Below, piece by piece: positions 36,647 to 51,000 of a DNA stretch of 64,000 nt; the stretch's first letter is position 1; each line of letters begins with the position of its first letter. The notes below the pieces were generated by a model that saw nothing but the letters and a program-made list of their open reading frames with translations, was not told the origin of the DNA and made no database searches. Made by a program: the position numbers and the translations under genes. The stretch lies in contig FN649727.1 of assembly GCA_000310025.1 (NCBI GenBank), positions 1,300,211 through 1,364,210 on the forward strand. The letters run 5' to 3'. The stretch is from Ectocarpus siliculosus (taxonomy: Eukaryota > Sar > Phaeophyceae > Ectocarpales > Ectocarpaceae).

Positions 36647-39600
36647 TACAATTGTCACGAGCAGTATACAATAGTCTGGTCCGTTTGGGACAACTTCTTC
36701 ATAACTTTCGACATAGTCTATTTCGAATTAGAGGGAATTTAGCCATGCTACGTGTATTATAGTAATCCCCGCACCAGCCCAACAGCAAAGGTTTTAACCA
36801 TAAAAAAAGAAGTTGCACAAGAAGACTTACTGCAATCTCAAGTTACTTTGGGGCCATCCTCTGAAAAGATTGTTGAAGACCGGAGAAAAATCTCGGTTGT
36901 ATATATACATCGTCTACATAGACTAAAACACAAAATAGACCGTTTCGGAAGCTATTTTTTGGGTGAGATAAATGGCCCAGACAAACCGAGGGTCAGAGTT
37001 TTTTTCTAGTTTTAGCCGGTAACGTATTTTTTTTGTCTGGGACGGCCCCACTTTGCACCCAGGGCTCCGACAAACCCCTCTCACCACCCTCACTTTATCT
37101 GAGGAGTGGGTTCCTGTTCAGTAGGTCCAGATTTATTAGCAGCAACAGAGTGCAGTAAACCACGACAAGATGGCATCGCAGGGTACAGACTCGTCCGAGC
37201 CTCATGTCACCACCACTGGACAGACAGACCTTATCCTCCTCCTCCGGTGCGGGCGGCGTACGTCCATGTGTAGGTATGTGGTGATCGCTGTGGAAGGAAC
37301 TGAGGGGAGGGCGGGATGAGACAAGCTTCACCAGCCTAAAAACAAAGTAACTTTCTTCCCTACAACCAGCTCAGGAGAACACTCAGACCATGAGCTGTAG
37401 GCCACTCGAACTGCTGGACGGTGGGTCCACAGTTGCCTTGTTACTCTCTGTCGGCGCCATCTCCTCTAGACTACACACAGCTGTTGCGGTTTGGAATGTC
37501 GCTTAAGAAATCGCTTCGTGAGAGCTGATTGTTCTAGGTTGAAGCCGCTGTTGCTTTTGCTGCTGTTTGCTGCTGCTGCAGCTAGCTAGCTGCTGCTGAA
37601 CCGCCGCCTTCTCTTTGGTTGATTGAAACAGGATGCCACCCGAGCGGCTGAGAGTTTTCTCCTTTACAGGGTGTTTCTCTGCGGTAATAATTCTCTGCGG
37701 AAATAACACCCCCGATAGATGCTCCTGGCACCTTGGATGATAGATGGCAGCATCCAACCAAGCAAACCTTTTTGCTTTCTTGGGGAAAAGAAGAGGCGTG
37801 GGGAACAACGCGCGGCAGTCTTTCGGCCAATCAGCGGCGGGCTGTTGCCACGTCATGCCGAAAACAAATCTGAACCTCTTTTCGGAACTTCTTGATGCCA
37901 ATTTTTGTTCGGGCAATTTTGTTTGGACCTTTTTTCCGACCAAAACAATTTTTTTTCCGAAACTCCCCAATGTGGATTCTCGCGCAGTTTCCTATATTGT
38001 AGAAAGAAAAATGGGAAAGAGCAGCCAACAAATTTCGACAGAAATTGTTTGCCGCACTCTGCAACCAGTATATCGTAGGATAATGTTGTTATTGTGAACA
38101 ATCTGTTCATGTTGTGATATCAGGCACAGAGCGAAAAAAAAAACGATGTGCAGACTTTTTTCGCGTTGAGACGGGGCATTTGACGGTATTTTTGACGTTC
38201 TGAACAACCTCCCCTACCCCAAGAAAAGTGTATCTAAGTGCTGGGTGACAAACTGGAATGTTTCATATGAAATACGTCGAAGCTGCTGTAGACTGTAGAC
38301 TAGCCGTTGCATTCGCGTTCCTCGCCTTCAACTATGTATTGCTTCAATGAGTGAAAGCACCTGGTCAGCTCCGGCTTTCAGTATTCACGGCCTCAACTTA
38401 TCCGACACCAATCCTCAACCGCCAACTCTCCCTCCGCCGACATTCTCGGCAATGCTACGAACGAAAGCAAGAGTAATGTAACTTCTGAGACTGATTCGTG
38501 CATCAGCACCTTTGAAACAAGGGAGGAGATTTGGCATCGTTCCCTGAGAAGTTGGCGCGGGGGTGACGGGCTAGTGTGGTTGCCCTCATAATTCAATCCT
38601 TCCGATCCCTGCTAAGTACGTTGTAACATCCGTGCTGACGCCAAGCCTCGATTTGTATCATCTATCAGACCAGCGCCGCTAAACAGTACTGTATTGCAAC
38701 CTAACAATCATTGAATGACTCGCTACCTCTCTATTCCGATCAGGTAGCATTCTCAATGCCCCAACTTCTCTGTACCGCTTCCTGGGGGCTGCTTCCCCAG
38801 CACCAACGATGTCCAAGAAACGTCGAGAGAAAGCCTTCAGGCAAGGGGGCGTGCACTTTTTTGTAGAAACTACTGTAGCCCTTTTCTGACTCCGGAATAA
38901 TGGGGAATACGACATGCTAGTAGACTCGGTCCTCCTTCGTGCCCGTGTTGTCCAACCAGATGTAAAAACACGAGTAAGCACTTGCGGTACCAGGGCGAGA
39001 GGTTAGGATCGAAGGGTCATTGTAGCTCTCTGATACAATGACAAGCGGGGAAGAATCATTGTCAGGATTGAAAAGGCTAGCGGAAACAGTGGTAGCGGTA
39101 CAATACTTGGGTGGGGCAGAAGGGAATAGATAGTGTTTACACGCAATCGTTTTGATGTCCGCGGTGGTTGGGGAATCCGTCCGTTCGTGTCCGAGCGGTG
39201 GCTAGAGGCAAGGTGAGTGTAGAAGGCGAATCGGTACGTGCACTCGAAAATCTGCTGTCAGGGATGGCTCAAGGTGTCAACAATCGAGCAAAGACACAGG
39301 TCCTCCCGGAACGACCGGTACAGTTTAATACATCCATGCCGAAAAGGTAATAAATGTTGAGTACAGCAAGCACGAAATTCAACACTTGCGCGGGAGTTCC
39401 CGGGCACGATGCCGGCGGACAAAGGATGCTACCATGTGTTATTGGCGAGCTTGGACACTGGCACAACATGGATTCCGGAAGGACGTTTCGAGCATTCATC
39501 AAAAGTCGAATACTTTGCGCAGGAAACCGTGCACGTGCGTGCGCTAATCTTAGCCAGGGAAGGCGTTGTAAGATTGGTGTTTCTTTTTGTGGCGCGTGAG

Positions 39601-40897
39601 AGAATCTCGCCCTGTCCGTTGGTGTTTCCGGCGGAGGCGGTAGACATCTGTCCGAATCTGGTGGTACGAAACTCGCGAGGTACAGCAGGACCCTGATACG
39701 AAGTCCGGTCGATGTCAGCAAGACAAGGCAGGACGAACCCGCACAACAACAACTAGAGCAAGCCTCCCACATCCTGTCTCGGGATGGCGACTATGGCACT
39801 CGGAACACGAGGCATTGCACCAGCGGGGCTCGCGGAGAGCTTCAACAGGACGAGAGGCGTCACTCGGCATCATCTTGGGCGTAAGGTAAGACAAACCTAC
39901 CATGTAGACTGATTTCACATCCACACAACGCGTGGCATCTACCCGTTGTACTCCCAGTGGCAGGCGTCTTTCAGCTGTTGGGCGACATCGAGCCTCTATC
40001 CCTTAACAACCCACTTGCTTGCCCTTGCTCTGTTGAAATCATCTGGAAGCAGTATCTCGATACCGTTCACACGTGGAGTGTGCTACTGTACCCCCTGTCT
40101 CTGAACCCCTTCGACCTTTGCAGCGTTTTCTCGGCATCCAGCTATCCATGTCCGCCACCCATGTTGCCGGTCAAATTTGTACGTGAGGATTGGTTTTTCC
40201 GAGCACACCGTAGTGAGACCACGTTGAAGCGTCTCATTTTGTCGACAAATGATGGCTGTGACATACTGCTCGAAACCTATACTAACGCTGCCAATCCGCC
40301 TGATTCAGGTTTGCTGTGCCCCCGCCTTGTTGTCCTTGCTCGTTTCGTAGGAAAATCGCGTTTCTCGGGACCAGACCCGTTCACACGCTGGTCAGCAACA
40401 TGAGGCTCGATCCGAAGGACCATCTCACCAACCTCAACTCCCACGTCTACACGCGCGCGAAGCTAATCTACACGCGCCGGGACCTCACCTGCCTTAGCAC
40501 GGCACCAGTGCACGAGGTCTGGACAACTCGAGCTCGAGTACAGCTCCTCCACACACAACCGTCGCCAACCTCCGTCCAATTCTGCCCTTCGGCCAATCGG
40601 CGGGGCAGAGTTGGTACCTGCACCCCACAGTAACAACACTTACCTGTAGTGACTCATGCTCTGGAAAACGGACACAAGAATGGCCTTCTTTCAGAGGGGA
40701 TTTTCTCACTGCTTCGAGCGCATTGCACCACGCTGAGCCTGTGTGCATAAATGCACCGCTTTGTCATACAAGATACGAAGTGGTGTAGTGTGTTTCCGGG
40801 AACCTTGCGCGAACACCTCACGGAATAGCTTGCTTGCCGATTTCTCTGTCGATCCACCGCCGTTGCCGCCCAGCGCGAAGAGTGGTGTCAAACCTTC
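36647..40897. other. Intergenic, no supported gene
   Basis: Long non-genic stretch. A CAG/CTG-rich patch lies near 37545-37600. A plus-strand patch around 40400-40495 (MRLDPKDHLTNLNSHVYTRA) has coding-like codons but no supported splice partners. No repeat pair was recognised in the rest. Confidence 0.35.
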
Positions 40898-40934
40898 GAC
40901 ACACCTCCTTCGGTTCTTCTCTCGGAAATGCACA
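40898..40934. repeat. 37-bp direct repeat, copy 1
   Basis: Matches 41568-41604 in the same orientation with one mismatch. The shared core is CTCCTTCGGTTCTTCTCTCG. Flanking sequence is not similar, which suggests a fragment of a dispersed repeat. Confidence 0.7.
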
Positions 40935-41567
40935 TTCAACTTTAGCAAGCTGGGTTTATTTGTCGTGCATTTAGCGCAGGACGGTGTCGGAGATATGATA
41001 CTCTTTTGAACATGTGTGCTGGGCCTATGCGCTTGCAGCGAGGACTGTTCGATCCGAAATGTACACGTGTTCTCGAGGAGTATATCACATACCATTGACG
41101 ACCCGTATCGGGCGCTTTTCCCAGCAACGGAGCATGCTGCCAGCATACCCTTCCCTTGAGGTCTATCCCACGTTGAATATATACTATGTTGTATCCGTTG
41201 GAATGGCCTCTCTGGGTCCTTCCTCTGTCCCATAAACCTGTACCAATAGGAGTTATTCTGGTACGAGCACTTGACCATCCACGTCCGATGCCTTTGGTGA
41301 TGAGGATTTTGAAATATCGCGCATTTTTATGGGTAACAGCGATTGTTATTTACTCGGAGTATTGTTTTCTTGCCTTGGACGGGCCATCGGCCGGGAAATC
41401 ATTAGTCGGCCCAATAATGGCCCCATTTTGCCCCCATTTTGGCTAGGGCACAGGAACAAAAAGACACACACACACAAATCCTCAACAACCACCCACAAAT
41501 CCGGGGTATTCCAACTTGATTTGTTTTTTGAAACAACGAATGTTTTCTGTTGTTCTGTCATCGGCAT

Positions 41568-41604
41568 GACACATCTCCTTCGGTTCTTCTCTCGGAAATG
41601 CACA
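41568..41604. repeat. 37-bp direct repeat, copy 2
   Basis: Second copy of the 40898-40934 repeat, 670 bp downstream. Confidence 0.7.
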
Positions 41605-43868
41605 ATACCGGACGTTGGCCCTATTCAACCGGCACTATACCGGGACACCTACTCTATGAATATTCTACGGATTGCTTGATCCACAAGGTTGCATGTGAGC
41701 TGCGTCTACCGCATCCATGTGGGGTAGGGCCGTTGAAAGGTAGTTTTAGCGCATCGTGCAAGACTAAACGCATACTGCACTACTCGTGTGTCGGATGAGG
41801 GCTTCCTTATGCACATATCCTGGAAAATGGTAGTGACATCATGGGCGTAATAAGGTGCTGTTGTAGCTATTCCTCGTCAGGTGCCATATTGTGGATATGG
41901 GCTCGTTGCTTGAGCATCGGATACAATGTACATGTTCGTTGTTTTCGATGGATGGGTTGTCCGGAACTGCGGCCGTTCTATACTCTACGGTTGTGTTTGT
42001 TTGCGTTTCTGTCAACATGGCCAAAAATTGGTTTGACCTGGTCTGATTTCACTACGCGTCGGTCGGGTCGCAGCTCATGTCCTTGACCGTCACACTATCG
42101 AGTATAGATGCACTGTTTTCCTTTGGAGAGTCGTTGCAAGCATTGGTTTCCCGCGTTTTATCCCTCGAACTCGATCTCCCGGTGCCTCGACTCGGAGTCA
42201 CCCTATGCGTTTTTTGTCCGCGTATTTCCCTGCTCTTTGCATGGGTTCCTGTGTTTGTTGTGCCCTTATTGTGTGTTCACGACGGATGGCTCATATTTCG
42301 ATTTCTAGCACCGACCCCTTTTTGCCACCGTTTGCCTCCCCCCCCTCCGTCCTCGCGTTGTCCGCGATTTTGTATTTACCATGTACTCTCTCGTCGGGTA
42401 CAGTGCTCGTGCGGCGCATCATGCCGACGAAGCGTCGGGGGCAAACCGTCAGCAATAGATCAGGCGGAGGGAGCGGGGTATCAGAGGGTCTGATCGTGGC
42501 CAGGAAAATAAATCGTCTACAACCCCCACGGAAGTATTCACCATCTCGACTCTAGAGGATAATGCGCTCTTCGGCATTGTTTGTTTGCTCCAGGTACGGA
42601 TATTCATTGATGATGTTGTAGCAGTGCGACTTCCTTGCTTTCATTCGGCTTCCTGACTTTGTGAACCACCAACAGTGGGCCCAATATTCGGCACGAATTT
42701 CATTTTGTACATCATTTTCGTCGTTTCTGATGTGGTTGGTTGAGATTCGGTCCACTGGTGGAATTATCTTTCAAGACGGCTCTTTGCGATCCGCCGTACT
42801 CATGAGCGCGTTTCTTCGTGTTTGGTCGCGGTCCTCCTGTTGAACACGTCTCGTACGCAGTACTAGGTAGTGTGTGGCTAAAGAGCTGACGCCGTGCTGT
42901 GGAAACTCCTTGCTCATGCCGAACGTGAGAAGGTGTCAAAGACGAGGAACGAGACATTGTCGAAGCGGCGGCCAACTAGTGCACTCCGGTGGTGCCGGTT
43001 GTTGGGGTTTTGGTCGTGTCAAGGAAATGGCCATGCTCGCGGGGGCAAAACTTTGTAAACTCACTTTGGAGGATTTGTAGTCGGGCGCGAAAATTCAGCC
43101 CTGTTCGGCGAATCACGTGCGTAGTCACGGTGTGGCCGAGTTGTCCTACGCACTTATGGGTTCACTCAAGGGGAAGACATCCAATTACGTTGCCTTTGTT
43201 GGGATTTCCTTTTGGACGGAAACCCAGCGAGAGGATCATACACATATGCCGCTTTGACTCACTGGGCGTTTCGTCGACCATTGCCTCTCATTGGACAAAC
43301 TTTGAGGTTAAGGCGGATCCGCATGTACACGCTCGTATCAGCGCGGCATTCACAACAGCCCTAAAACCTTCTTCCGTGAAGACGGCCGTGGGCTTTGGTA
43401 TTCAAGCTTGGCACTTGTGGGTGGCTAAGGGGTTGAACAAACGTGATTTCACTTTGGCTAATGCGTGGGTGGGTCACAAGACGCATGCCGGTAGCGACGG
43501 TGTTGTTGATTCCTCATTAGAAATGATAGTGGCCCATCCGGGGGAAAGCGTAATGGAGAAGGGGCCACTACGATGATGCTGCTGCGGAGCACGCGAGGAC
43601 GAAGGCCTAGGAAGAATGAACGCATGTTTCGAATGGAAAGGTGTCTGCAGTCTCCCACCTAGGCGCATGAACTGCGTTGCTCACAGAGCACCCTACGATG
43701 CCACAAACCGAAGGTAGATCTCACGGGAGACGGCAAAACATACCATCTTTGATACACCAAGTTTCTTTCAGTTTTCTACAGACCCATACAGTGAAACAGT
43801 GCACAGGCGCCAACCCCACAAATGTTGCGAACACGAAGAACGATACGGTAGGAGCACTTCAAGCACCA
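41605..43868. other. Intergenic with scattered coding-like patches
   Basis: Plus-strand patches around 42500-42590 (TISTLEDNALFGIVCLLQ), 42995-43078 (GRVKEMAMLAGAKLCKLTLE) and 43120-43250 (SHGVAELSYALMGSLKGKTS) have gene-like codons but lie in different frames with no consistent splice joins. They may be remnants of a gene or an old repeat. No family is recognised. Confidence 0.3.
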
Positions 43869-45018
43869 CTATCGCGTGCCTTCCTGGCTCTGCGGCTCTT
43901 CTTCACGGTTGGTGCAAAGCTGGTCGTGGGTGCCCAAAACTACCGATACCGCTGCCCCGAACAGCAAGAGCGTGACGAACCCAACGCACACCTTCCACGC
44001 GGTATCTTCGGGTTCAACGGCGCTGTCTACAGCACCAAAGAGTGTAGCGGCCACGGTTCCGAAGCCTGCGGCGGTTTTCCACGCGAGAGGTCGCCAGGCA
44101 TGGAACACTCTGCTGCAAGAAGCAGACATAGCGGCACAACCTCCGGCCTCTTCCCCTCGATTGTCCTGCGATATCGCACTGCCGCCTTCATCGTGATGTA
44201 AATGCCCGAACGGGTCGTCTGGAAAAGAAAGACAAGTACAGCAGTCCAACGTCAAACTTCAGGTCAGGCTTTCTTGCAGCCCTTGACCAAGCCAAAATAC
44301 CCCGGTTATTGCCGCCATACTGCGGGGGAAAACCAAACCCGCGTCAAACGTCTCGACCACGTACAACCAGTAAACCACGAGCATGTTAGCACATGGACAG
44401 GTCCGACTACCCGACAAGGGGATAGAGCCGACGTGTTGGCTGATATCGAAAAGGGAATGTGTCACCTGCTAAAAACCTGGCCGTCATGCAGGAGGTAGAC
44501 TATGGTTCGAAACTTCCGAAGATGAACACACGCGGTGGATGAACCCCATCGACCATAACACTCCCGTCAAATCTACTTCATGTTTTCGCTGATCAAGAAT
44601 ACAGCTCCCGGAGAAAAGGTGTTGCCCACCAGTAACAGATTTGAGTCTACAGGAAATGGAGTTGTTCAGTATTGGACACAAACCTTCACCAGTTCCTCCA
44701 GCTCATGTCAATTGGCCATTCGGTCATTAAAACAGCAATACAGGTCTGAGTCACACGTTCAACGCTACCCCCGGAACGCTCGCTGATTCCCTGAAACACG
44801 TAGTAATGGCTGTTCACCTTTCTGCGTGTCAATGATAGTCCCCAAGCGCTCAAGCACTAGCCGCATCGCGTTTCCCTCGGTAGTGTAACAGTCACACACG
44901 TTCGGGGCTGTTCTTGGATCTGGGTCTGTCAGAATGGGATCCCCGATGCGTGCCTGACAGTCGGACATTACGCCAACGACAGAGGGGGCGCGAAACCAGC
45001 GACAATCTTCAACTTGTC
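43869..45018 (-). CDS. Possible C-terminal membrane-tail exons next to the LRR-ROCO gene
   Basis: Two minus-strand exon candidates join in phase 1. The first, 45018-44818, reads QVEDCRWFRAPSVVGVMSDC and ends TIIDTQK before a GTGAAC donor. The second, 44218-43869, follows a very good acceptor (CTTTCTTTTCCAG) and ends at TAG 43871-43869. The second carries two hydrophobic helices (WKTAAGFGTVAATLFGAV and VCVGFVTLLLFGAAVSVVLG) separated by DSAVEPEDTA, a hairpin-like membrane region. They could be the true C-terminus of the LRR-ROCO protein or a separate gene. The difficulty is that the COR exon ends in phase 0 at its best donor, while this pair needs phase 1. A weaker donor inside the COR exon (GTGTCC in the WPGV codons) would fit. 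The family of the tail is unknown. Confidence 0.45.
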
Positions 45019-48000
45019 CTACATAGAAACGGGGGGAACGGTATGCTTGGGGTAACATAGCCCGCAGTCAAACGCCCTTCTCACCTAACTCGATCGCTAC
45101 GAGAGAATCGACATTACCTCGATTGGTGTTTTGAAGTACATTCGCCCTCTTGCGTGTATGGCGCACGCTGGCCCGCCTTCCCACCGGACACCGGGCCACC
45201 CCGTCGAAGTGTTCACGACCGATGAGGCTACCCAGCGCAGCGCTGCCCACAACCTGTCTTCCGCAGTGGGGCCGAACATTGTTACCGCCAGGACCCTCTC
45301 CCCGCTGCCGACTTCTTCGTCATAGCGAATGACGAACGAGTACAACCAGTTCAGTCCACCGTCGTCTGCCCGGGCGTAACTCTGAAAAACTGCGCCATAC
45401 CTCCAGCATAGCCCCGACCTGACGGAGCCGACCTCATGACACGAGGCAATCACACGCTCCACGAGCCCGTGCGAGGCACCCGCACCATCAAACCTCCACT
45501 TCAGGGTCACCTCGTTTCCGCCATGTCGCTCGCTCAAGTCTCTCACCAGCTCTTGCAGCTCGCCCTGTATATTTTCTTCACAGGTATCAGGCAGCCTCAT
45601 TATCACCAGCATATCTTGCCGGCCGATTTGGCCGTGAGCGGCGGCAGGGTCGATGGCGCTCGCAGTGTGTCGTTCTTCTCGCCCGAGGGGTAGGGCTACG
45701 CCAAGACTGTGAAGGACACCGCAAAGAGCATCCATGACCTCCTCGGATGGCGGCGCCTCCATCTCAAGGTCCCAGAGGTACTCCGCAAACTTCAGCCGAA
45801 GCACTCCGTTGTCGACAAGCTCATCCTTCATCGCGGTCAACTCGCTCCGGGGAAAAAAGTGACTTTCAAGCTTATGGCTTAGGATAGGCTTCAAGGCCGC
45901 TGATAGCCAGACCACGTCCAGGAAGATAACGTCGCTGTGAGCAACGCGCAGGATGTGTCCGGCGAATTCGCTGAAACCGCACAGGGGGGAAAGGACAAAC
46001 CGATACTCCTTTGGCCCTCATTTCGAGCTCATCTGACTATTCACTGCGTTGTCGGCGTACAAGTTACCGCAACTTCCGGTGTCCAACAAAAGCGTCATCG
46101 TTGCACATGGTCCTAATGAAAGCAATACATGACGGACGCGGCCACTGAACTGGTGCAAGAAGTACGCGCCCTCAAAGCCGAGCGAAAAAGTGTTCAACAA
46201 AAAACTTGTAACTAGAATTTCACAGACCAAGCACCGAGCACCCGTCGCAACAAACACGTGACACAGTGAGAGCTGTTCCTTGCATCATAATTGTCAGTAG
46301 CACATCACCTGATCCAAAGCGCGCCTTCCATCGCACCGTGGTGGTCGGATACGGCCATCCTTTCCGCAGGCGACGTTAGCTCGCCCGCGACGCTCTTCAC
46401 GGTGTCGTTCCACCGTTGAAACAAGGTTGACTCCGTCATGAACGACGATCCTTGCGCCGCGCCCACTTCGGCATCAAAGTCCAGATGTAGAAACCGCCGG
46501 GTAGCTGGCTCTGGGTCCCTCGAATCCCTCAAAGCGTCGAGGAATGCAAGAGCGAGCCCCCAGCTGGGCGGAACGACTATGGAAGTGGCTCCCTGAGCAT
46601 CAACTCGAGCGATCACCTCCGACAACCCGCCCCCATCATCACAGCTGACAAGACTTGGCTGTTGCAGTATTGTCAGCTTCGTCACCCCAGGACTTTTTCG
46701 GTTCCCTTGCCATTCCTGCAGCTGTCTCCTTGCACTGCTTTCGACCGCGCCAGCAGTTCCGACGAATTCTTGAAGGGAGCCGTCGCACTTGTTCGCCACC
46801 AACAGTACCGCGGACCCCGGCACGCGAAGGTGTAGGGCATACAACCATTTCATGATGTCTTCGGACACGACCTGCGCGTGCGCACATATGTCTGCGGGTT
46901 GAAGTTGGAGATATTGTGCCACGATTCTAGAGGAGCGGAGGAAATACACGCACTCGGTCGTCTCTTCATGCTACAACTTGACTTGAGATGTTAGACCTGA
47001 CGTACCTTACGGAGTAGGGGGGCAGAACAAAAGCACCGTGGACGGTGACAGTACCATCTGTAGAGCAGAACCCACAATGCAATAACCCTTGCAATGACGG
47101 CTCAATGCCACGCTCACCTTGTCGAGATCGTTGCTCTCTTTACCGTGGCATCTTGAAACGTCCCACACAAGCAGGTACAGAGCTCGTCTGGTCAGAAAGG
47201 TCTGGTGCATCCCATAGTAGTCGACTTGACCTGCACAGTCGTAAAACTCGACAATTCTGCCATTCCGCTGATGGTGGCGGCGTAGCTCAATGCCCACCGT
47301 GCTCACCTCCTCCGACGTCCCAACCGTGCGGGATCCACGCTCGTTGACAATGCTATTGAGCAAGCTAAAAATAGACAGGGCATTTTATAGTCATACGACG
47401 TACAAAATAGCACACGGTGATTGATTTTCATGAGGAAAATGGGGCTTCAAAGGACGCAACGATCGATCGTATCTGTTGGCACCCATCGTAGCTCCGGCCG
47501 TTTCCGTTTTGTGAGGTACAGAAAACAATACAGTTGCCTGCTCGTGAAAAATAGGTTGGTGCACGAACATCTCACGTCACGGCTTTTGGAGATTTTGAAA
47601 TTCATGGCACAGTAGGAGTCCAAAAATCGAAACACCGCAAGGCGCCAGTATTTCAGGCAAGGACGTCGAGCAACTATTGCAGAACATCACACCTGGACAT
47701 CTTGCCGGCGAAAAAAACGCTCACAACATGCCATTGAAGTTGCCAACTTCATACGTAGGTAGGGTGGGGCTAGAGAGTCTTCAGCGTATTCGGCTTTTAT
47801 TCTGCATGTCCCCACAGGACACGATTGCCGGTTAGTCAACGTCGCCAAGAGATACCTGGTCTTCCCAGCTCCTGGCGATCCAATCAAGACCACCTTGAGC
47901 ACATTCAACGTCTTGACTTCAGCCCCGGCCTCCTCCGCCTCTCGCACGTCACGTAGGTACTTCTCGACGGCCGGCAGCCCCTCGTTGACAATGCCTTCGG

Positions 48001-51000
48001 GAGGCATAACCCAGGGGTTGTCTTGCAGCCGAAGGTTTTGGCCGGAGGCGAGTTGACCAAGCCTTGCCACGAACTGTAACGCTTGTTCCGCTTGGCCAAG
48101 GGCTGGAAGGAGACATGAGAGAAACGTCGGGTCGGCGATGCCATTCGCGCGAGGTTATCCACACCGTGCTTTGCCAACCCCTGTGAAGTACCAGTACTGC
48201 TATTTTCCCTCAAGAAGCATGAGGCGCGACTACAGGTGTGCAGCGACAATCAACAAATGTTCAGGGCGGTACTCTTCGACGCATCTACAACTACCCTGCT
48301 CTGCAGACTCACACCGAACCCCACAAACAAATCCACTCGGCTGCTACAAACTCTCACCAATGATGAGAGAAGGATGTGGATACCTCAACACGTGGATGTA
48401 ATAATCGTGTCGAACATGTGCCAACAACCAGAGGTCGCGTGCGCCGACCTGCGACCCCAACAAAGACAAACTAGGCCCACTACTGTAGAAACATTCTGAG
48501 GAGTTTTGAAGCCTAGCCTAGACGCATTCCAGTCCTCAATTGACCGCATGCATAACATAGGTTCAAACACTAAAGGTTTGATTTCTCACAATTTTAGTCT
48601 GTGGGACGATGTATACGGGGTGCTTCATGAGCACCCTCGCGCGTTTCGCACCCTGTGAGAGTCAGATGCCAACGCGGAGTGTTCCCTTACAGTTGTGCTG
48701 GAAGCGTCTGATACGGAAGGAGAATGTCCACCATTCTGTCTTTGGGAATTGTTGCGAAGATTCTCTGCCGACTGGGACAGATGGGGCATGTCATACCCTC
48801 GAATGTACGGAGAGGTAGGGTTCAATTGTACGGAAGCCATCCTCACCAGGTACGTGCTATTTACAGTATACTGTTATTCGTTGTTTCTGGGTGCAAGAGG
48901 GAGTAAGGATGCTGTTTGGCAGAAAGAAAAATAAGTATTGATTCACTGGGATTCAGTTGAGGAAGACAGGAGCGCATGTGTTTGTGGGACAAAGCGAGAG
49001 CGCATGTTTTCGGGGGAATGAGAGCGGGAGGATACAAATGTTTGGTGAGGGAAGGGGGGACAACTCTTGGAGTACACTAACATTTTGAGATATCGAAGCG
49101 TGTTAATGTCTCGGGGGCAAACTGATTATAGGCTGGATGACATTCCCTTGCCGTATCATAATGAATACATTTACGAGCAGGGAGCCTGTTGGGTGTGTAA
49201 TCGTAGAACAGTGATATGGGAGACCTTTCGATCTCTACCCCGCTGAATGCGGAGGACTATGGCGGACACTCGGAGTGTTCCAGTCGGGAATCGGGTTGTT
49301 GTCGGCAGAACCTTGCGTCGTGAGCGCATGATGTGGGCGTTCCGGGCTCTCGACCCACGAGGCACACAAGTATACACAAGTGATATACAACACGTATATG
49401 GGACAACAAAGATTTTTCCATCTTGGCTAGCCTTGGCTGAGCACCCATTCTCCGCACAACCACATGCCGGGCCTCCCGATCAAACGAACAGGACGATTGC
49501 CGAGGACACACGCCGATTCAAAGCACATGACGTACAGATCTCACCAGAGAACCTGTTGTTTCTCAGATCCAGCTCCTCCAGAGCACCGAGTCTAAAAAGT
49601 TCAGGCGGTACGGTGCCTGCGAAGCACATCGAACAGAGGGGACCGCACCGAACGCGTAGAAGAAAAACTGGTCGGACTCAATACCGTTGGAAACTTTTGT
49701 GGGTATTGTACAAAACGTACTACATGAAGTCCTAACGACGAAGAGAGAGAAGGCCGGGAGAAATGTTCGGTATTTCCCTGGTTCACGAGGGCAATATTCG
49801 AAGTATCCAGAGGGAATGCGTAGGGCTGACATCTGAAATCCCAACCACGCCCTGGATGGTCTAGGAAAATGTCATGAGTATGGTATTAATGCAACACTGG
49901 TCTGAATCGGGCCTCGGCATGACTACAGCGGGAACTGCAAGTCGATCCCCAGCGAAGCTTAACACGCCAATACCACACGAAAGCTTATGTATGCGACGAC
50001 GAAATCTCAACACAATAGCTTTGCATGGGCCAAAGTGAACGTGTTGGATGTACGCCGCTACAGCAACAACAGTGAGTGCGCGCTGATTATACTTGCCGCT
50101 CAGCTTGTTTTCCATCACGTGCAGCCTCTCCAAAGCCCCCAGGTGACCTAGCTCTGTTGGGAGTTGACCTGCGAGTCATCGTACCAGATCAAAGCTGCAT
50201 ATCATTAATTTCATCGTCAGACAAGTATGCCCTGCCGTGGCGCAAAACAAATGGTGTCATCATGCATCGTGCCGCGAAGTAGAGCAGCACACTTTGAAGT
50301 AGACTACTCATGATTACATGCATATCTACCCAAGGCACATTCGCGGCATGCCATAGTTCGCGAAATGTGGTTCGCGACGTGCAAAAATGTGGTACCCTCT
50401 GTCGAAGGTGGTATTGTTTGTAAGGGTCTGTAAACGAGCACGAACGATCATCATGTTTCGTGACGCAAGTCTCCCCAAGCAGACCAGCTTGATTAAGCTC
50501 GGGCAGGACACACTCTCAGACAGCAAAAAATCTCAAGCCGTCAGGCCAAGAAAGAACACAACCATCTCACTACGCATCAGATTCAAACATGAGGACGGTA
50601 AACGTTAGTGCCCAAGTCGCCCACACCATCACATATTCAATGGAAAATCGCTCCTCGGATGCCTGCCCCAATGAGCGACAAGGTAACGGTAAGAGCCATC
50701 AACACAAAGGCACCGCTTGACGACCAAAGGACGCAACCAACTCTCGTCTCCTTGAAGCCTGAGCAACCGATGAGAGGAAAAGACAGAACACAGCAGAGAC
50801 TTCTGTGTGAGGCACGGCCTTCCTCATACAGAGGATGGTCAGCCAACCGCTTTTTTCAGGAAATGGTCTACATAGTCTCCGCAAGAAAGGTTACTACACT
50901 CTTTGTGACCGTGCCCCAATCAACGTGCATTTTAAACGTTTCTGGTGGCCGCTCAACAACCAGCTACCTACTTCGGCGGAGGTGCGAGAATCCCCGTGCT

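Noticed and set aside
37825-37840. CCAAT motif as a promoter
   Set aside because: A single GCCAATCAG with no gene start downstream is not evidence of a promoter.
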